A DNA stretch of 22,352 bases from a virus: positions 1 to 22,352 of IMG/VR virus record IMGVR_UViG_3300014501_000085; one strand, given 5' to 3'. Below, piece by piece: positions 14,739 through 20,293 of the stretch. The notes below the pieces were generated by a model. It had not been told where the DNA came from and did not search any database. It saw only the letters and a list, made by a program, of their open reading frames with translations. Numbering within the stretch: the first letter of the stretch is position 1; every line of letters starts with the position of its first letter. The position numbers and the translations under genes are program-made.

Positions 14739-14914
14739 AGCACAAAGACACCCTGCGCCGCGAAGCCATAGAGCGCCTGGAGCGAGACAACGTCGTCACC
14801 TTCGAGTGTAGGCTCAAGGCGGACGGGACGTTCGAGTCCGCCCAGGAATGTATTACCCGCCGCAAGGCTGAAGCCGCGCGCCTGCGCGAGAAGTTTGGAA
14901 GTCTAGTCAAATGA
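14735..14914 (+). CDS. Hypothetical helical protein (59 aa)
   Basis: ATGA start overlap at 14735 is preferred to an ATG 6 nt earlier. Almost entirely charged helix: KHKDTLRREAIERLERDNVV and RRKAEAARLREKFGSLVK, with a short beta centre (TFECRLKADGTFES). Could dimerise as a coiled coil. Stop overlaps the next gene. Function unknown. Confidence 0.7.
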   Translation: MKHKDTLRREAIERLERDNVVTFECRLKADGTFESAQECITRRKAEAARLREKFGSLVK

Positions 14915-15162
14915 AGGTCGTCCATCACGTTGCCTATGGTATGTGCTACACGGAGCGTCATCGCAAGAACCGTGGAGGCAGACAGGTGCACTACGTCGAA
15001 ATGTGGTGCCCGGCCACAACTAAGCTGAAGGCTATCCCGCCTGTGCTGCAGGCTGCCCCAGATCCTGACCTGCCGACAATGGTAGCGCCAGAGATGACCA
15101 TAAACACTCGCATGCGGTTCGAGGCTCGGACCATCAGCGAGATGATCCTCCCACGTCGATGA
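14911..15162 (+). CDS. Hypothetical protein (83 aa)
   Basis: ATGA overlap at 14911. Beta-rich first half (KVVHHVAYGMCYTERHRKNR, HYVEMWCPAT) with two cysteines, a Pro-rich hinge (PPVLQAAPDPDLPTM) and a short C-terminal helix (ARTISEMILPRR). Stop overlaps the next mini-ORF. No family recognised. Confidence 0.7.
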   Translation: MKVVHHVAYGMCYTERHRKNRGGRQVHYVEMWCPATTKLKAIPPVLQAAPDPDLPTMVAPEMTINTRMRFEARTISEMILPRR

Positions 15163-15248
15163 GCTGGCCACTGTCAGTGCTCTTGATCGTGGCATCTGTT
15201 ATGCTAGCCCTTGAACTTACAATCAGGAGATACCGTGGACGAAATTAA
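15159..15248 (+). CDS. Mini membrane protein (29 aa)
   Basis: ATG overlaps the previous stop (ATGA). The product is MSWPLSVLLIVASVMLALEL then TIRRYRGRN: one transmembrane helix and a basic tail, so the tail should be cytoplasmic (N-out). It overlaps the GTG of the following gene by 14 nt in another frame. Size and chain position resemble other phage micro membrane proteins. The coding frame could also serve as a coupling leader. Confidence 0.5.
   Translation: MSWPLSVLLIVASVMLALELTIRRYRGRN
15196..15204 (+). promoter_or_regulatory. Possible extended -10 promoter
   Basis: TGT-TATGCT inside the 29-aa ORF; extended -10 with a 4/6 core and no good -35. It would give a leader of about 24 nt ahead of the GTG at 15235. 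Confidence 0.3.
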
Positions 15249-15768
15249 AACCGGCGAGATCCCAATCTCTGAATGCTATCTGCCTACACAGGAAGATCTG
15301 GACCAGGATGACTACGTGCATGTCAAAGAGACCGACGTCAATCAGCTGGAACCGGTGCCTGATGAGGTCCCTCTTGCGGATCTTCAGAAGAAGCCGAAGT
15401 ACGCGAACAAGCTCGCTGAGGCATGGAACGAGTGCCTGTTCGGCCGCATACGTGCTGGCATCTTCAACGGGTTCCGTGGACTGCAGCGCAAGCGCCATCG
15501 AGGCACGAGCGCCATGACTACAGGCAGGGAAATAGAACGCCTGAAGGATCTTGGGCAGACACCGGCAAAGGGTCGAGTGCGTCTCGCGATGGCTCACGGC
15601 CTTGGATCGCTCCAAGTCGAGTCTGACGCTGTCGAGCTGGCGCGCCTGGGCAAGTACCAGGACGCCATCAAGCTCCTGGAGAGCTGGACCCCTCACTACG
15701 ACCGACACCAGGAGCGCAAGGCGTTTCGCCTTGACCTGTGGCGCGCACGGCTACTGGTGCAGTCATGA
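15235..15768 (+). CDS. Hypothetical protein (177 aa), TPR-like C-terminus possible
   Basis: I choose GTG 15235 because AGGAG lies 5 nt upstream; an in-frame TTG at 15211 has no site. The first 60 residues are acidic (EIPISECYLPTQEDLDQDDY). The middle is very basic (GRIRAGIFNGFRGLQRKRHR). The last 80 are helical, with ELARLGKYQDAIKLLESWTP resembling one half-repeat of a tetratricopeptide. An internal ATG (MTTGREIERLKDLGQ) could start a shorter product. Largest gene of the early chain; function unknown. Stop overlaps the next start (ATGA). Confidence 0.7.
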   Translation: MDEIKTGEIPISECYLPTQEDLDQDDYVHVKETDVNQLEPVPDEVPLADLQKKPKYANKLAEAWNECLFGRIRAGIFNGFRGLQRKRHRGTSAMTTGREIERLKDLGQTPAKGRVRLAMAHGLGSLQVESDAVELARLGKYQDAIKLLESWTPHYDRHQERKAFRLDLWRARLLVQS

Positions 15769-16103
15769 ACATAACTGAAGCACAACGCCGGATGGAACAG
15801 GCAGAGCAGGCGGGTCGCGACATGCAGGCGTTGGTGGATTCACTGACAGCTATCGTAGCCGTCATGAGCCAGCAGCTCTCCCTGCAGCGCGCAATGATTT
15901 GGGCTATGTGCTCGCAGGCAGCGATGGATGAGGTCTCTCAAGATCCTGTGCAGAATCCGTGGCTCGGGCTGAAGTCTGAGTTCGCCGGGAAGATCAACCC
16001 CCTGGTGACTGCTCTCAACAAGATGATGGGCATCAAGGTAGCGCCGATCCCCGAGGGTGCATCCAAGTCAGTAGTAGTTGCGACTGAGATGCCGAGAAGG
16101 TAG
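15765..16103 (+). CDS. Hypothetical helical protein (112 aa)
   Basis: ATGA overlap sets the start at 15765. Residues 5-45 form a long helix likely to be coiled coil (EAQRRMEQAEQAGRDMQALV, DSLTAIVAVMSQQLSLQRAM), then helices to residue 85 (KSEFAGKINPLVTALNKMMG) and a loose tail. Last gene of the plus-strand block. The stop codon TAG is also the first three bases of the -10 box of the putative small RNA promoter. Function unknown. Confidence 0.7.
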   Translation: MNITEAQRRMEQAEQAGRDMQALVDSLTAIVAVMSQQLSLQRAMIWAMCSQAAMDEVSQDPVQNPWLGLKSEFAGKINPLVTALNKMMGIKVAPIPEGASKSVVVATEMPRR

Positions 16104-16106
16104 AAT
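16078..16106 (+). promoter_or_regulatory. Sigma-70 promoter of putative small RNA
   Basis: TTGCGA (16078-16083), exactly 17 nt, TAGAAT (16101-16106, 5/6). It ends the coding region of the 112-aa gene. Expected start is near 16113, just ahead of the first of three hairpins and with no ORF behind it on this strand before the terminator. Confidence 0.55.
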
Positions 16107-16112
16107 ACTCGA

Positions 16113-16192
16113 ATTGCGCGATGGCGCGCAGCCCAGCCGGGTCCACTCCTACCCAGCTGGAAGATTAACCCCCTTGAATGGGGGTTTTTTTT
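16113..16192 (+). ncRNA. Putative ~80-nt three-hairpin small RNA
   Basis: Downstream of the promoter lie three consecutive hairpins. H1: TGCGCG/CGCGCA with loop ATGG (16115-16130). H2: ten-position stem 16133-16142/16151-16160 with one C-A mismatch and an 8-nt loop CCACTCCT. H3: AACCCCC/GGGGGTT (16167-16173/16180-16186) plus eight Ts. Almost all the sequence is paired except the H2 loop and a short spacer AAGATT. There is no ORF with a ribosome-binding site. It does not fold as a tRNA and is not a Rfam family I recognise. The region could be no more than an elaborate terminator of the 112-aa operon, but a simple terminator would not need H1 and H2 or the promoter. Confidence 0.5.
16167..16192 (+). 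terminator. Intrinsic terminator between convergent operons
   Basis: Stem AACCCCC/GGGGGTT, loop TTGAAT, then eight Ts on the plus strand (16185-16192). On the minus strand the same hairpin is preceded by eight As and followed by TTAATCTT, so it may work weakly in both directions. Ends the plus-strand block and the putative small RNA. Confidence 0.9.
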
Positions 16193-16250
16193 ATCGGCAG
16201 AGAAAGATCAGTACTACGATGAGTACTACCGCTCCGATACTGATGTACAC
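16191..16250 (-). CDS. Possible 19-aa membrane micro-ORF
   Basis: GTG at 16250 with AAGGGA about 8 nt upstream. Product VYISIGAVVLIVVLIFLCR (GTG-encoded Met first) is one hydrophobic helix with a terminal Arg. The TAA abuts the terminator. It continues the run of small membrane proteins, but 19 codons can be chance. Confidence 0.3.
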   Translation of the reverse strand: MYISIGAVVLIVVLIFLCR

Positions 16251-16260
16251 GGACGTTCCC

Positions 16261-16428
16261 TTAGTTGAAGTGCCAAGTGTGAAGGTTGCCCACGCCGATC
16301 ACCCATGTGAGGATGATGAACGTGAAGGATGCTGTCATCCAGTTGATAGACGGTTTTACCGGAGGCTTGACGGAGACCGCCATGCACACCAGCGCCAGGA
16401 TCAGGGAGACGAACTGAAGCTCAGTCAT
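16261..16428 (-). CDS. Two-span small membrane protein (55 aa)
   Basis: The ATG overlaps the stop of the 95-aa gene as TAATG. The product has helix 1 (LQFVSLILALVCMAVSV), a short basic loop KPPVKPS, and helix 2 (WMTASFTFIILTWVIGVG), ending NLHTWHFN. Two closely spaced spans and a small size allow a holin-like hypothesis, but no lysin is nearby in this window and the loop is short, so the role is open. The overlap supports real translation. Confidence 0.6.
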   Translation of the reverse strand: MTELQFVSLILALVCMAVSVKPPVKPSINWMTASFTFIILTWVIGVGNLHTWHFN

Positions 16429-16715
16429 TAGCGATGACCGTGGCTGCTATGACGCCCGCCGCCATGCCAACCACCATGCCCACGACCGCCGTGACCGTAG
16501 CCGCCACGACCGTAGCCGCCATGCCCTACTGAGAACCACACGCCGGAACCTTCCCAGCCGTAGCCGTTCCAGTATCCACAGTCAGGGTTGTAGAAGCCTA
16601 CGTCACCGACGTATGCGCCACAGACTACCGGGACAGCTATACCGATGCTGACCTGAGCCTGCGCGGCCGTCATGCCGAGGACCGATAGAACGAGTGCCGT
16701 AAGTAATGCTTTCAT
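16428..16715 (-). CDS. Exported Gly/His-rich protein (95 aa)
   Basis: I start at ATG 16715, not the longer upstream in-frame candidate, because residues 1-20 (MKALLTALVLSVLGMTAAQA) form a classic signal peptide with AQA cleavage. The mature part begins QVSIGIAVPVVCGAYVGDVG, followed by aromatic/Gly sequence and a C-terminal Gly/His/Arg tail (GHGGYGRGGYGHGG, then GGGRHSSHGHR). The His-rich tail may bind divalent metal. Location is the periplasm or outer surface. It lies 1 nt after the 73-aa gene (TAACATG) and overlaps the two-span protein. Confidence 0.75.
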   Translation of the reverse strand: MKALLTALVLSVLGMTAAQAQVSIGIAVPVVCGAYVGDVGFYNPDCGYWNGYGWEGSGVWFSVGHGGYGRGGYGHGGRGHGGWHGGGRHSSHGHR

Positions 16716-16716
16716 G

Positions 16717-16938
16717 TTACGCCACCTTCGAGGCCGCGACCGCCGCCGTAACTGCAGCCGCTGATGCGGGAGGGGCGGTGACTGCGTGAGCCGCGACAAC
16801 TGCCGGGGCGAACTTCGTCACGACAGAGTTGAGATCAGCCTGGGCAGACGCTAGTTGCTTGTGCAACCAAGTGTACCCAACCGTTGCGCCTACGACGCCA
16901 CCGGCAACGAAGGCAATACCGAGTCCGATAAAATCCAT
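16717..16938 (-). CDS. Small membrane-anchored protein (73 aa)
   Basis: Ribosome-binding site AAGGGG 8 nt upstream. N-terminal transmembrane helix (FIGLGIAFVAGGVVGATVGY, about residues 3-22), then a short charged helix (WLHKQLASAQADLNSVVTKF) and an Ala/Val/Pro-rich C-terminal 35 residues. The form resembles single-span phage accessory membrane proteins (an N-terminal anchor with a cytoplasmic or periplasmic stalk). No family proven. Coupled to the Gly/His-rich protein. Confidence 0.7.
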   Translation of the reverse strand: MDFIGLGIAFVAGGVVGATVGYTWLHKQLASAQADLNSVVTKFAPAVVAAHAVTAPPASAAAVTAAVAASKVA

Positions 16939-16949
16939 TGTGTGTCCCC

Positions 16950-17735
16950 TTATTTACTAAGCTGCTTCACTAGCTGCCGCTGTTCGACTTCAATCAGCTG
17001 TTCTTTAGTGACGAAGTCAGTCGTATCAACCTGTACCGCGATTTGAGCAACCTCGCACATGGAGAGAAGCTCCATATGACAGTCGTCACCCAGGGCGTTC
17101 TTCACGAATGAGATCTTGCACGCTACGTCTTGGGCAGCTTCCGGCGCGTTGTTGGCGCAGAAGTACTTGACGAGTTCGAGCCGAGCACAATCATCGTCCT
17201 TCTTGGACTTACCGAACGATGCGCCCACGATCAGCAGCTGGAGACCAGCCCCGTCGTGGTAGCGGCATGACGCTGTCGTCTCGCCGTAGCCTGCGATGGC
17301 TGTAGCTGCCAACCGAGGGCTCGATAGGTTCACCGACTGCCCGGCACCGTTGCCTGAGCTTTCGACGTTGTTGCTCGCCGTGGCCTTGCCGCCTTCAGCG
17401 TTCGAGAAAGATGTTCCGCCCTTGCCGCCCTGGGAATTGGACACTGACGTGCCCCCAGCTCCACCAGCGCCAGCCGCGCCGCCTGCACCACCAGCTCCAC
17501 CTGAGCCGCCCGCGCCGCCTGCACCACCAGAGATGACAGCACCGTTACCTGAGCCCAAGCCATTGACCGTAGTCGTGCTGGTGCTGGTGCTGGTTGACGT
17601 GTTGTTGTTTCCGACTACGTTGCCGCTGGCGACGTTGCCAGTCCCTGCGTTGTTAATCGGCGGAACCTGCGAAAAGGCGTTGCCGCCGCCAATCAAAAAG
17701 GCCAGTGCCAACGCGAGCTTAAATGCGTGTTTCAT
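16950..17735 (-). CDS. Exported GGX-repeat protein with Cys-rich C-terminal domain (261 aa)
   Basis: Residues 1-22 form a signal peptide (MKHAFKLALALAFLIGGGNA). Residues 30-65 are Asn/Ser/Thr-rich. Residues 70-96 are Gly-Gly-X triplets (GGAGGAGGSGGAGGAGG). Residues 97-135 are Ser/Gly/Lys-rich repeats. From residue 140 a compact domain carries six cysteines (157, 183, 193, 206, 219, 227) around ASCRYHDGAGLQL and KKDDDCARLELVKYFC. I have seen this C-terminal pattern in exported phage hypothetical proteins, with a low-complexity N-terminal half of variable length. The polyglycine-type stretch resembles that of fibre adhesins, so secretion or surface binding is possible. Start by GGAGAC ribosome-binding site. 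Function unknown. Confidence 0.75.
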   Translation of the reverse strand: MKHAFKLALALAFLIGGGNAFSQVPPINNAGTGNVASGNVVGNNNTSTSTSTSTTTVNGLGSGNGAVISGGAGGAGGSGGAGGAGGAAGAGGAGGTSVSNSQGGKGGTSFSNAEGGKATASNNVESSGNGAGQSVNLSSPRLAATAIAGYGETTASCRYHDGAGLQLLIVGASFGKSKKDDDCARLELVKYFCANNAPEAAQDVACKISFVKNALGDDCHMELLSMCEVAQIAVQVDTTDFVTKEQLIEVEQRQLVKQLSK

Positions 17736-17826
17736 GTTTGTTGTGTCTCCTCAATTCAGTATGCTCTCAATCCGTCTGTGTGTTACCGCACATAGCACTA
17801 AGTGCGTATGGCGTATCAACTTATTG

Positions 17827-18246
17827 CTACTCCACGTCCTCGCAGACGGTCGGAGAGTGCGCGCTTTCGGCTCCTAGCGTGTTGAATGCGGTCATCGAGA
17901 CGCAGTGGTTTCCAATGGGCACGTCGGTGAACTCGTAGATCAGTTGCCCGAGACCAATCGTAATCGTTTGGGTGTCGTCGTAATAGATCTTGACCCCGGC
18001 GAGGTTCGTTAGCGCCGTGTCGTTGACGTTCTCGGTCGGGTCTACCCAGGTGAGGATCATGACGCCGGTCGTTGGCGCTGGCAGTGTGACCACCGGAGGA
18101 ACTACCACAGGGGGTGTCTTGGGAGGGACCACCACCGGAGGAGTCACCACCGGGACAGGCGCTGAAGATCCTGACGAGCCGCAGCCTGTCAGAAGTAGCG
18201 CCAGCAACAGGCTATAGCTACCTGCCGCCCTTTGGCTTGTACTCAT
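17827..18246 (-). CDS. Lipoprotein with fibronectin-type-III-like domain (139 aa)
   Basis: The lipobox LLTGC predicts lipidation at Cys22 after a hydrophobic helix (YSLLLALLLTGC). Residues 30-58 form a Pro/Val linker (VVTPPVVVPPKTPPVV). Residues 60-136 look like one fibronectin type III or Ig-like domain (GVMILTWVDPTENVND, LAGVKIYYDD, YEFTDVPIGNHCVSMTA, ESAHSPTVC). Predicted location is the outer membrane, facing the periplasm or outside. A phage lipoprotein carrying a binding domain on a stalk suggests receptor blocking or surface display (inference). The gene overlaps the 73-aa gene upstream by 29 nt; the start lacks a strong ribosome-binding site, so coupling is likely. Confidence 0.75.
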   Translation of the reverse strand: MSTSQRAAGSYSLLLALLLTGCGSSGSSAPVPVVTPPVVVPPKTPPVVVPPVVTLPAPTTGVMILTWVDPTENVNDTALTNLAGVKIYYDDTQTITIGLGQLIYEFTDVPIGNHCVSMTAFNTLGAESAHSPTVCEDVE

Positions 18247-18439
18247 GACGAGAGTTAGTCATATCCGAGCCTGAGTCTGATACCACACCGTTGCCGCCGC
18301 GCTTCGCGCTGGCTGCAGCATCAGAATTCGCAAACGACGTTGACTTGCCGCCGCTGACCGTGCTGGCAGGCTTTACGCCATTCTTGGCAGCTCCGGCAGT
18401 GTTGCCGCGCCTCTCATCTTTCATAGCCCTTCCGCTCAT
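18218..18439 (-). CDS. Small basic Ser/Gly-rich protein (73 aa)
   Basis: Start at ATG 18439 with AGGGGG 7 nt upstream; a longer in-frame start would have no site. Disordered-looking and positively charged: MSGRAMKDERRGNTAGAAK at the start and HEYKPKGGR at the end, with Ala/Ser/Gly between. It lies just behind the extended -10 promoter at 18464-18472. Could be a small nucleic-acid-binding protein, but nothing specific is visible. Overlaps the lipoprotein gene. Confidence 0.65.
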   Translation of the reverse strand: MSGRAMKDERRGNTAGAAKNGVKPASTVSGGKSTSFANSDAAASAKRGGNGVVSDSGSDMTNSRHEYKPKGGR

Positions 18440-18463
18440 GTGTGAACCCCCTGGTGATCCACC

Positions 18464-18472
18464 ATTATAGCA
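18464..18472 (-). promoter_or_regulatory. Extended -10 promoter of the exported-protein block
   Basis: Minus strand TGC-TATAAT: a perfect -10 hexamer with the TGn extension, no clear -35. The stop codon of the 59-aa gene is inside the hexamer. It would drive the 73-aa basic protein, the lipoprotein and possibly the genes after it. Closely similar to the late-block promoter core at 11500-11508. Confidence 0.6.
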
Positions 18473-18644
18473 CCGTGGCAAGCTCGGCCTTCAGCGCCTC
18501 GATCTGAGCGTCGAACTTCCCCTTGCCCTGCTTAGTGTCCCTGAGTCCACCATTAGCGAATTCGAAGAACGCCAGCTCAGAGAGAAGCTCTGCGCGGGTC
18601 GCCTTCGGAACTACTACAACCGGGGGGCTGGGGAGAGAAACCAT
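18465..18644 (-). CDS. Small helical protein (59 aa)
   Basis: ATG at 18644, inside the last 31 nt of the 149-aa gene. Landmarks: VVVVPKATRAELLSELAFFE, FANGGLRDTKQGKGKFDAQI, EALKAELATVL. The phrase ELAFFEFANGGLRDTKQGK is one I associate with short phage hypothetical proteins. Mostly helical, charged, no membrane segment. Function unknown. Ribosome-binding site weak, so probably coupled to the gene before. Confidence 0.6.
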   Translation of the reverse strand: MVSLPSPPVVVVPKATRAELLSELAFFEFANGGLRDTKQGKGKFDAQIEALKAELATVL

Positions 18645-19063
18645 GCTCGGGCCGTGGGGTGAAGACCAGGAAGCAACTCCATCTTGAATGGCGGACGTAT
18701 GCCATGCTCATCGAACTGACCCTTGCGCTCTACCTTCAGCGCGCCTGGATAGGTCGTGTCCCGCTCATCCCGGTAGTGCTTCGGCTTGTTGCGGAGACCG
18801 CGATGCAAGCGCCTGCACTCATTGCAGGAAGAGTTGGACGTGGATCGCGGGCCGACGTGCCCCTTGGCACATATGCCAATGTAGCTCTTAGCACCTGCAG
18901 CCCTTGCCGCATCGAGCGCGGCCGTGTTAGGAGTTTTTTGTCCGGTCTTGTGCCGAACGTAGCAGGACCGTGCGCTGCAAGTATCCTTTGACGCCCATGT
19001 GTCCCGGCGTCGCTTGTACTCTAAGCCGCAGGTCTTGCACGTATAGACTACGAGCGCTGTCAC
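18614..19063 (-). CDS. Double zinc-binding protein, HNH-associated motif without HNH (149 aa)
   Basis: GTG start overlapping the upstream stop (GTGA). Two putative zinc sites: first C9xxC12 with C29/C34 (YTCKTCGLEY, DTCSARSCYVRH); second C65xxxH69 ... C80xxC83 (CAKGHVGPRSTSNSSCNECR). The second pattern 'C..GH...R.. SN..C..C' is the zinc module found in front of or next to HNH homing endonucleases and related phage proteins. Here no HNH catalytic triad follows; the tail is a Pro/Arg-rich stretch. It may bind DNA but should not cut it. Could be an HNH-nuclease remnant or an orphan domain. Confidence 0.7.
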   Translation of the reverse strand: MTALVVYTCKTCGLEYKRRRDTWASKDTCSARSCYVRHKTGQKTPNTAALDAARAAGAKSYIGICAKGHVGPRSTSNSSCNECRRLHRGLRNKPKHYRDERDTTYPGALKVERKGQFDEHGIRPPFKMELLPGLHPTARAWFLSPAPRL

Positions 19064-19266
19064 TTCTGCAACTCGATCAGCAGCAAGTCTGCATTCAAGA
19101 CAGCAATCCTAGGGTATGCCTCCAGGTGGTACAGACTCTTACCAGACAGCATGCCAGCCAATAGCTTGGCAGCTATCAGCTCTCGCTTCGACATTAAGTT
19201 GACCGGTAGGTTGCCGTTGTAGGCAGCAACATTAACATGGCCTTCTTGGACATCATCAGTTGTCAT
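19060..19266 (-). CDS. Small phage hypothetical protein (68 aa)
   Basis: ATGA overlaps the upstream stop at 19263-19266. A loose N-terminus (TTDDVQEGHVNVAAYNGNLP) leads to a helix LMSKRELIAAKLLAGMLSGK and a second helix YPRIAVLNADLLLIELQK. The 'RE..AAK.LAGML ... A...AD.LL.EL' pattern resembles very common short phage/prophage proteins in which a helix-loop-helix counts as the whole domain. Function unknown. Confidence 0.7.
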   Translation of the reverse strand: MTTDDVQEGHVNVAAYNGNLPVNLMSKRELIAAKLLAGMLSGKSLYHLEAYPRIAVLNADLLLIELQK

Positions 19267-19442
19267 CGGTGTATCCTCGCGCCGTTGCGGAAGCCTGCAG
19301 GCTGAAAGCCGCGCCCGGTCTTCTTGGACCCAGAGCGCAGTACGTCAATCGCTTCGATGTCCTTCGCGTTGTAGCGAGGGGTCGCGCCGCGTAAGTTCCA
19401 ACGAGAGAACTGTCGGGCGTAGATCTTAGGCGCTTCATTCAT
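19263..19442 (-). CDS. Hypothetical basic protein (59 aa)
   Basis: ATG 19442 overlaps the previous stop (TGATG); GGAGG lies 6 nt upstream of it, favouring it over the GTG 3 nt earlier. Contains NEAPKIYARQFSRWNLRGAT, PRYNAKDIEAIDVLRSGSKK and a Gly/Arg tail. No membrane or metal motif. A competing frame over the same DNA lacks junction overlaps. Function unknown. Confidence 0.65.
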   Translation of the reverse strand: MNEAPKIYARQFSRWNLRGATPRYNAKDIEAIDVLRSGSKKTGRGFQPAGFRNGARIHR

Positions 19443-19858
19443 CACGGACCTCCAAAAGGTTCGAGGGTTGCGGGATCGGGACTGTCGAGCCGGGCACCAA
19501 TATCATTCAGCGAGCATGCGTCGTCTATGGCGCTGCGGAAGTACGTGTGGTCAGCGTCAGCCGGATGCTTGCCGCGATCAGCACAGTTCGTGAGCTGGCA
19601 CATACGAGTTCGGTACTTCAAAAGTAGCGCTACCCACACAGCGTTCGCAGTCACGATGGCGAGCCCGCCACTGAAGCTCCACCACTGGTGGAGATGAGGG
19701 TAGAAAAAAAGATTCCAAAAACCCCACAGCATGAAGAACGCAGTAGCAGGGATGTAGAGTCCCTTCACTGCCTTATCCTTCAGGACTTGGCGTATGTGCT
19801 GCGCGATGAAATACGCCCCTACTGCCTCGAAGCAGCAGTTGAAAAAGTCAGGTGTCAT
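19442..19858 (-). CDS. Phage membrane protein (138 aa)
   Basis: The N-terminal 82 residues match a small phage membrane-protein family I recognise: TPDFFNCCFEAVGAYFIAQH, a polar turn with KGLYIPATAFFMLWGFWNL, and WWSFSGGLAIVTANAVWVAL. Two strong transmembrane helices (about 34-52 and 58-81) follow an amphipathic start. The last 55 residues are hydrophilic with two cysteines and look added (LTNCADRGKHPADADHTYFR onward). The family's job is unknown to me. AGAGG precedes the ATG, and the gene lies 15 nt after the ASCH gene. Confidence 0.7.
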   Translation of the reverse strand: MTPDFFNCCFEAVGAYFIAQHIRQVLKDKAVKGLYIPATAFFMLWGFWNLFFYPHLHQWWSFSGGLAIVTANAVWVALLLKYRTRMCQLTNCADRGKHPADADHTYFRSAIDDACSLNDIGARLDSPDPATLEPFGGP

Positions 19859-19873
19859 CTTGGAAAAACCTCT

Positions 19874-20293
19874 CTACGCGCTGTCTTGCAAGCGCACCCA
19901 AATAATTGCGCCTCTCGGATGGTTATAGGCAATCGGTCGATCAAGCTTCGCCGACTGTTCCAGGACCCAGGCGTACGTGCAAGGATAAGGCGGTCCTTGC
20001 CGGAGAAGCTCTTCGCGGTTTATCGCATGTAAACCAACAGTTTCTAAGAGTTCACTGATGGTTAGAGGTCCCCTTACTGCCACTAGATTGCAGTATCCCG
20101 AAACCATCTTGGACCGCGCGGGAATGATGCCAATACGACCTCTGACGTGGGTAGCTGATCCTCGTATTTCCCAGGTCTTTGAGCCATCAAGAATCTTGTC
20201 GGCCCACGGTTGACGGACTATCAACGCGCGGCTCGCTGCATATGCTCCCTTTTGCGCTGTCTCTTCGTACGGGAGGATGAAGTCGGGTGTCAT
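19874..20293 (-). CDS. ASCH-domain protein (139 aa)
   Basis: The ATG at 20293 overlaps the stop of the mini membrane protein (ATGA). Residues 23-135 form an ASCH domain: SRALIVRQPWADKILDGSKT then WEIRG (the G.K..E.R signature at residues 37-44), VRGRIGIIPARSKMVSGYCN, TYAWVLEQSAKLDRPIAYNH and PRGAIIWVRL. ASCH folds are PUA-like; family members bind RNA or modified bases, and some cleave RNA. Signature Lys39, Glu42 and Arg44 are present. The extra N-terminus MTPDFILPYEE is unusual, and its first five residues repeat those of the membrane protein encoded next. Possible RNA-binding regulator or defence/counter-defence factor (inference). Confidence 0.85.
   Translation of the reverse strand: MTPDFILPYEETAQKGAYAASRALIVRQPWADKILDGSKTWEIRGSATHVRGRIGIIPARSKMVSGYCNLVAVRGPLTISELLETVGLHAINREELLRQGPPYPCTYAWVLEQSAKLDRPIAYNHPRGAIIWVRLQDSA

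Noticed and set aside
16113-16160. tRNA or tRNA fragment
   Set aside because: The hairpins have no anticodon-loop or conserved T-loop sequence in the right geometry, and there is no acceptor stem.
16428-16799. Longer start for the Gly/His-rich protein
   Set aside because: It would bury the clear signal peptide beginning at 16715 inside the protein; the extension is a shadow of the 73-aa gene.
17789-17805. Palindrome GCACT-A-AGTGC and TGC-TATGTG as operator/promoter ahead of the GGX gene
   Set aside because: The -10 matches only half the consensus and a single 11-bp palindrome is expected by chance; not strong enough to list.
17296-17877. 193-aa plus-strand ORF rich in Pro/Ala
   Set aside because: Antisense shadow of the GGX-repeat gene; composition reflects the complement of glycine codons.
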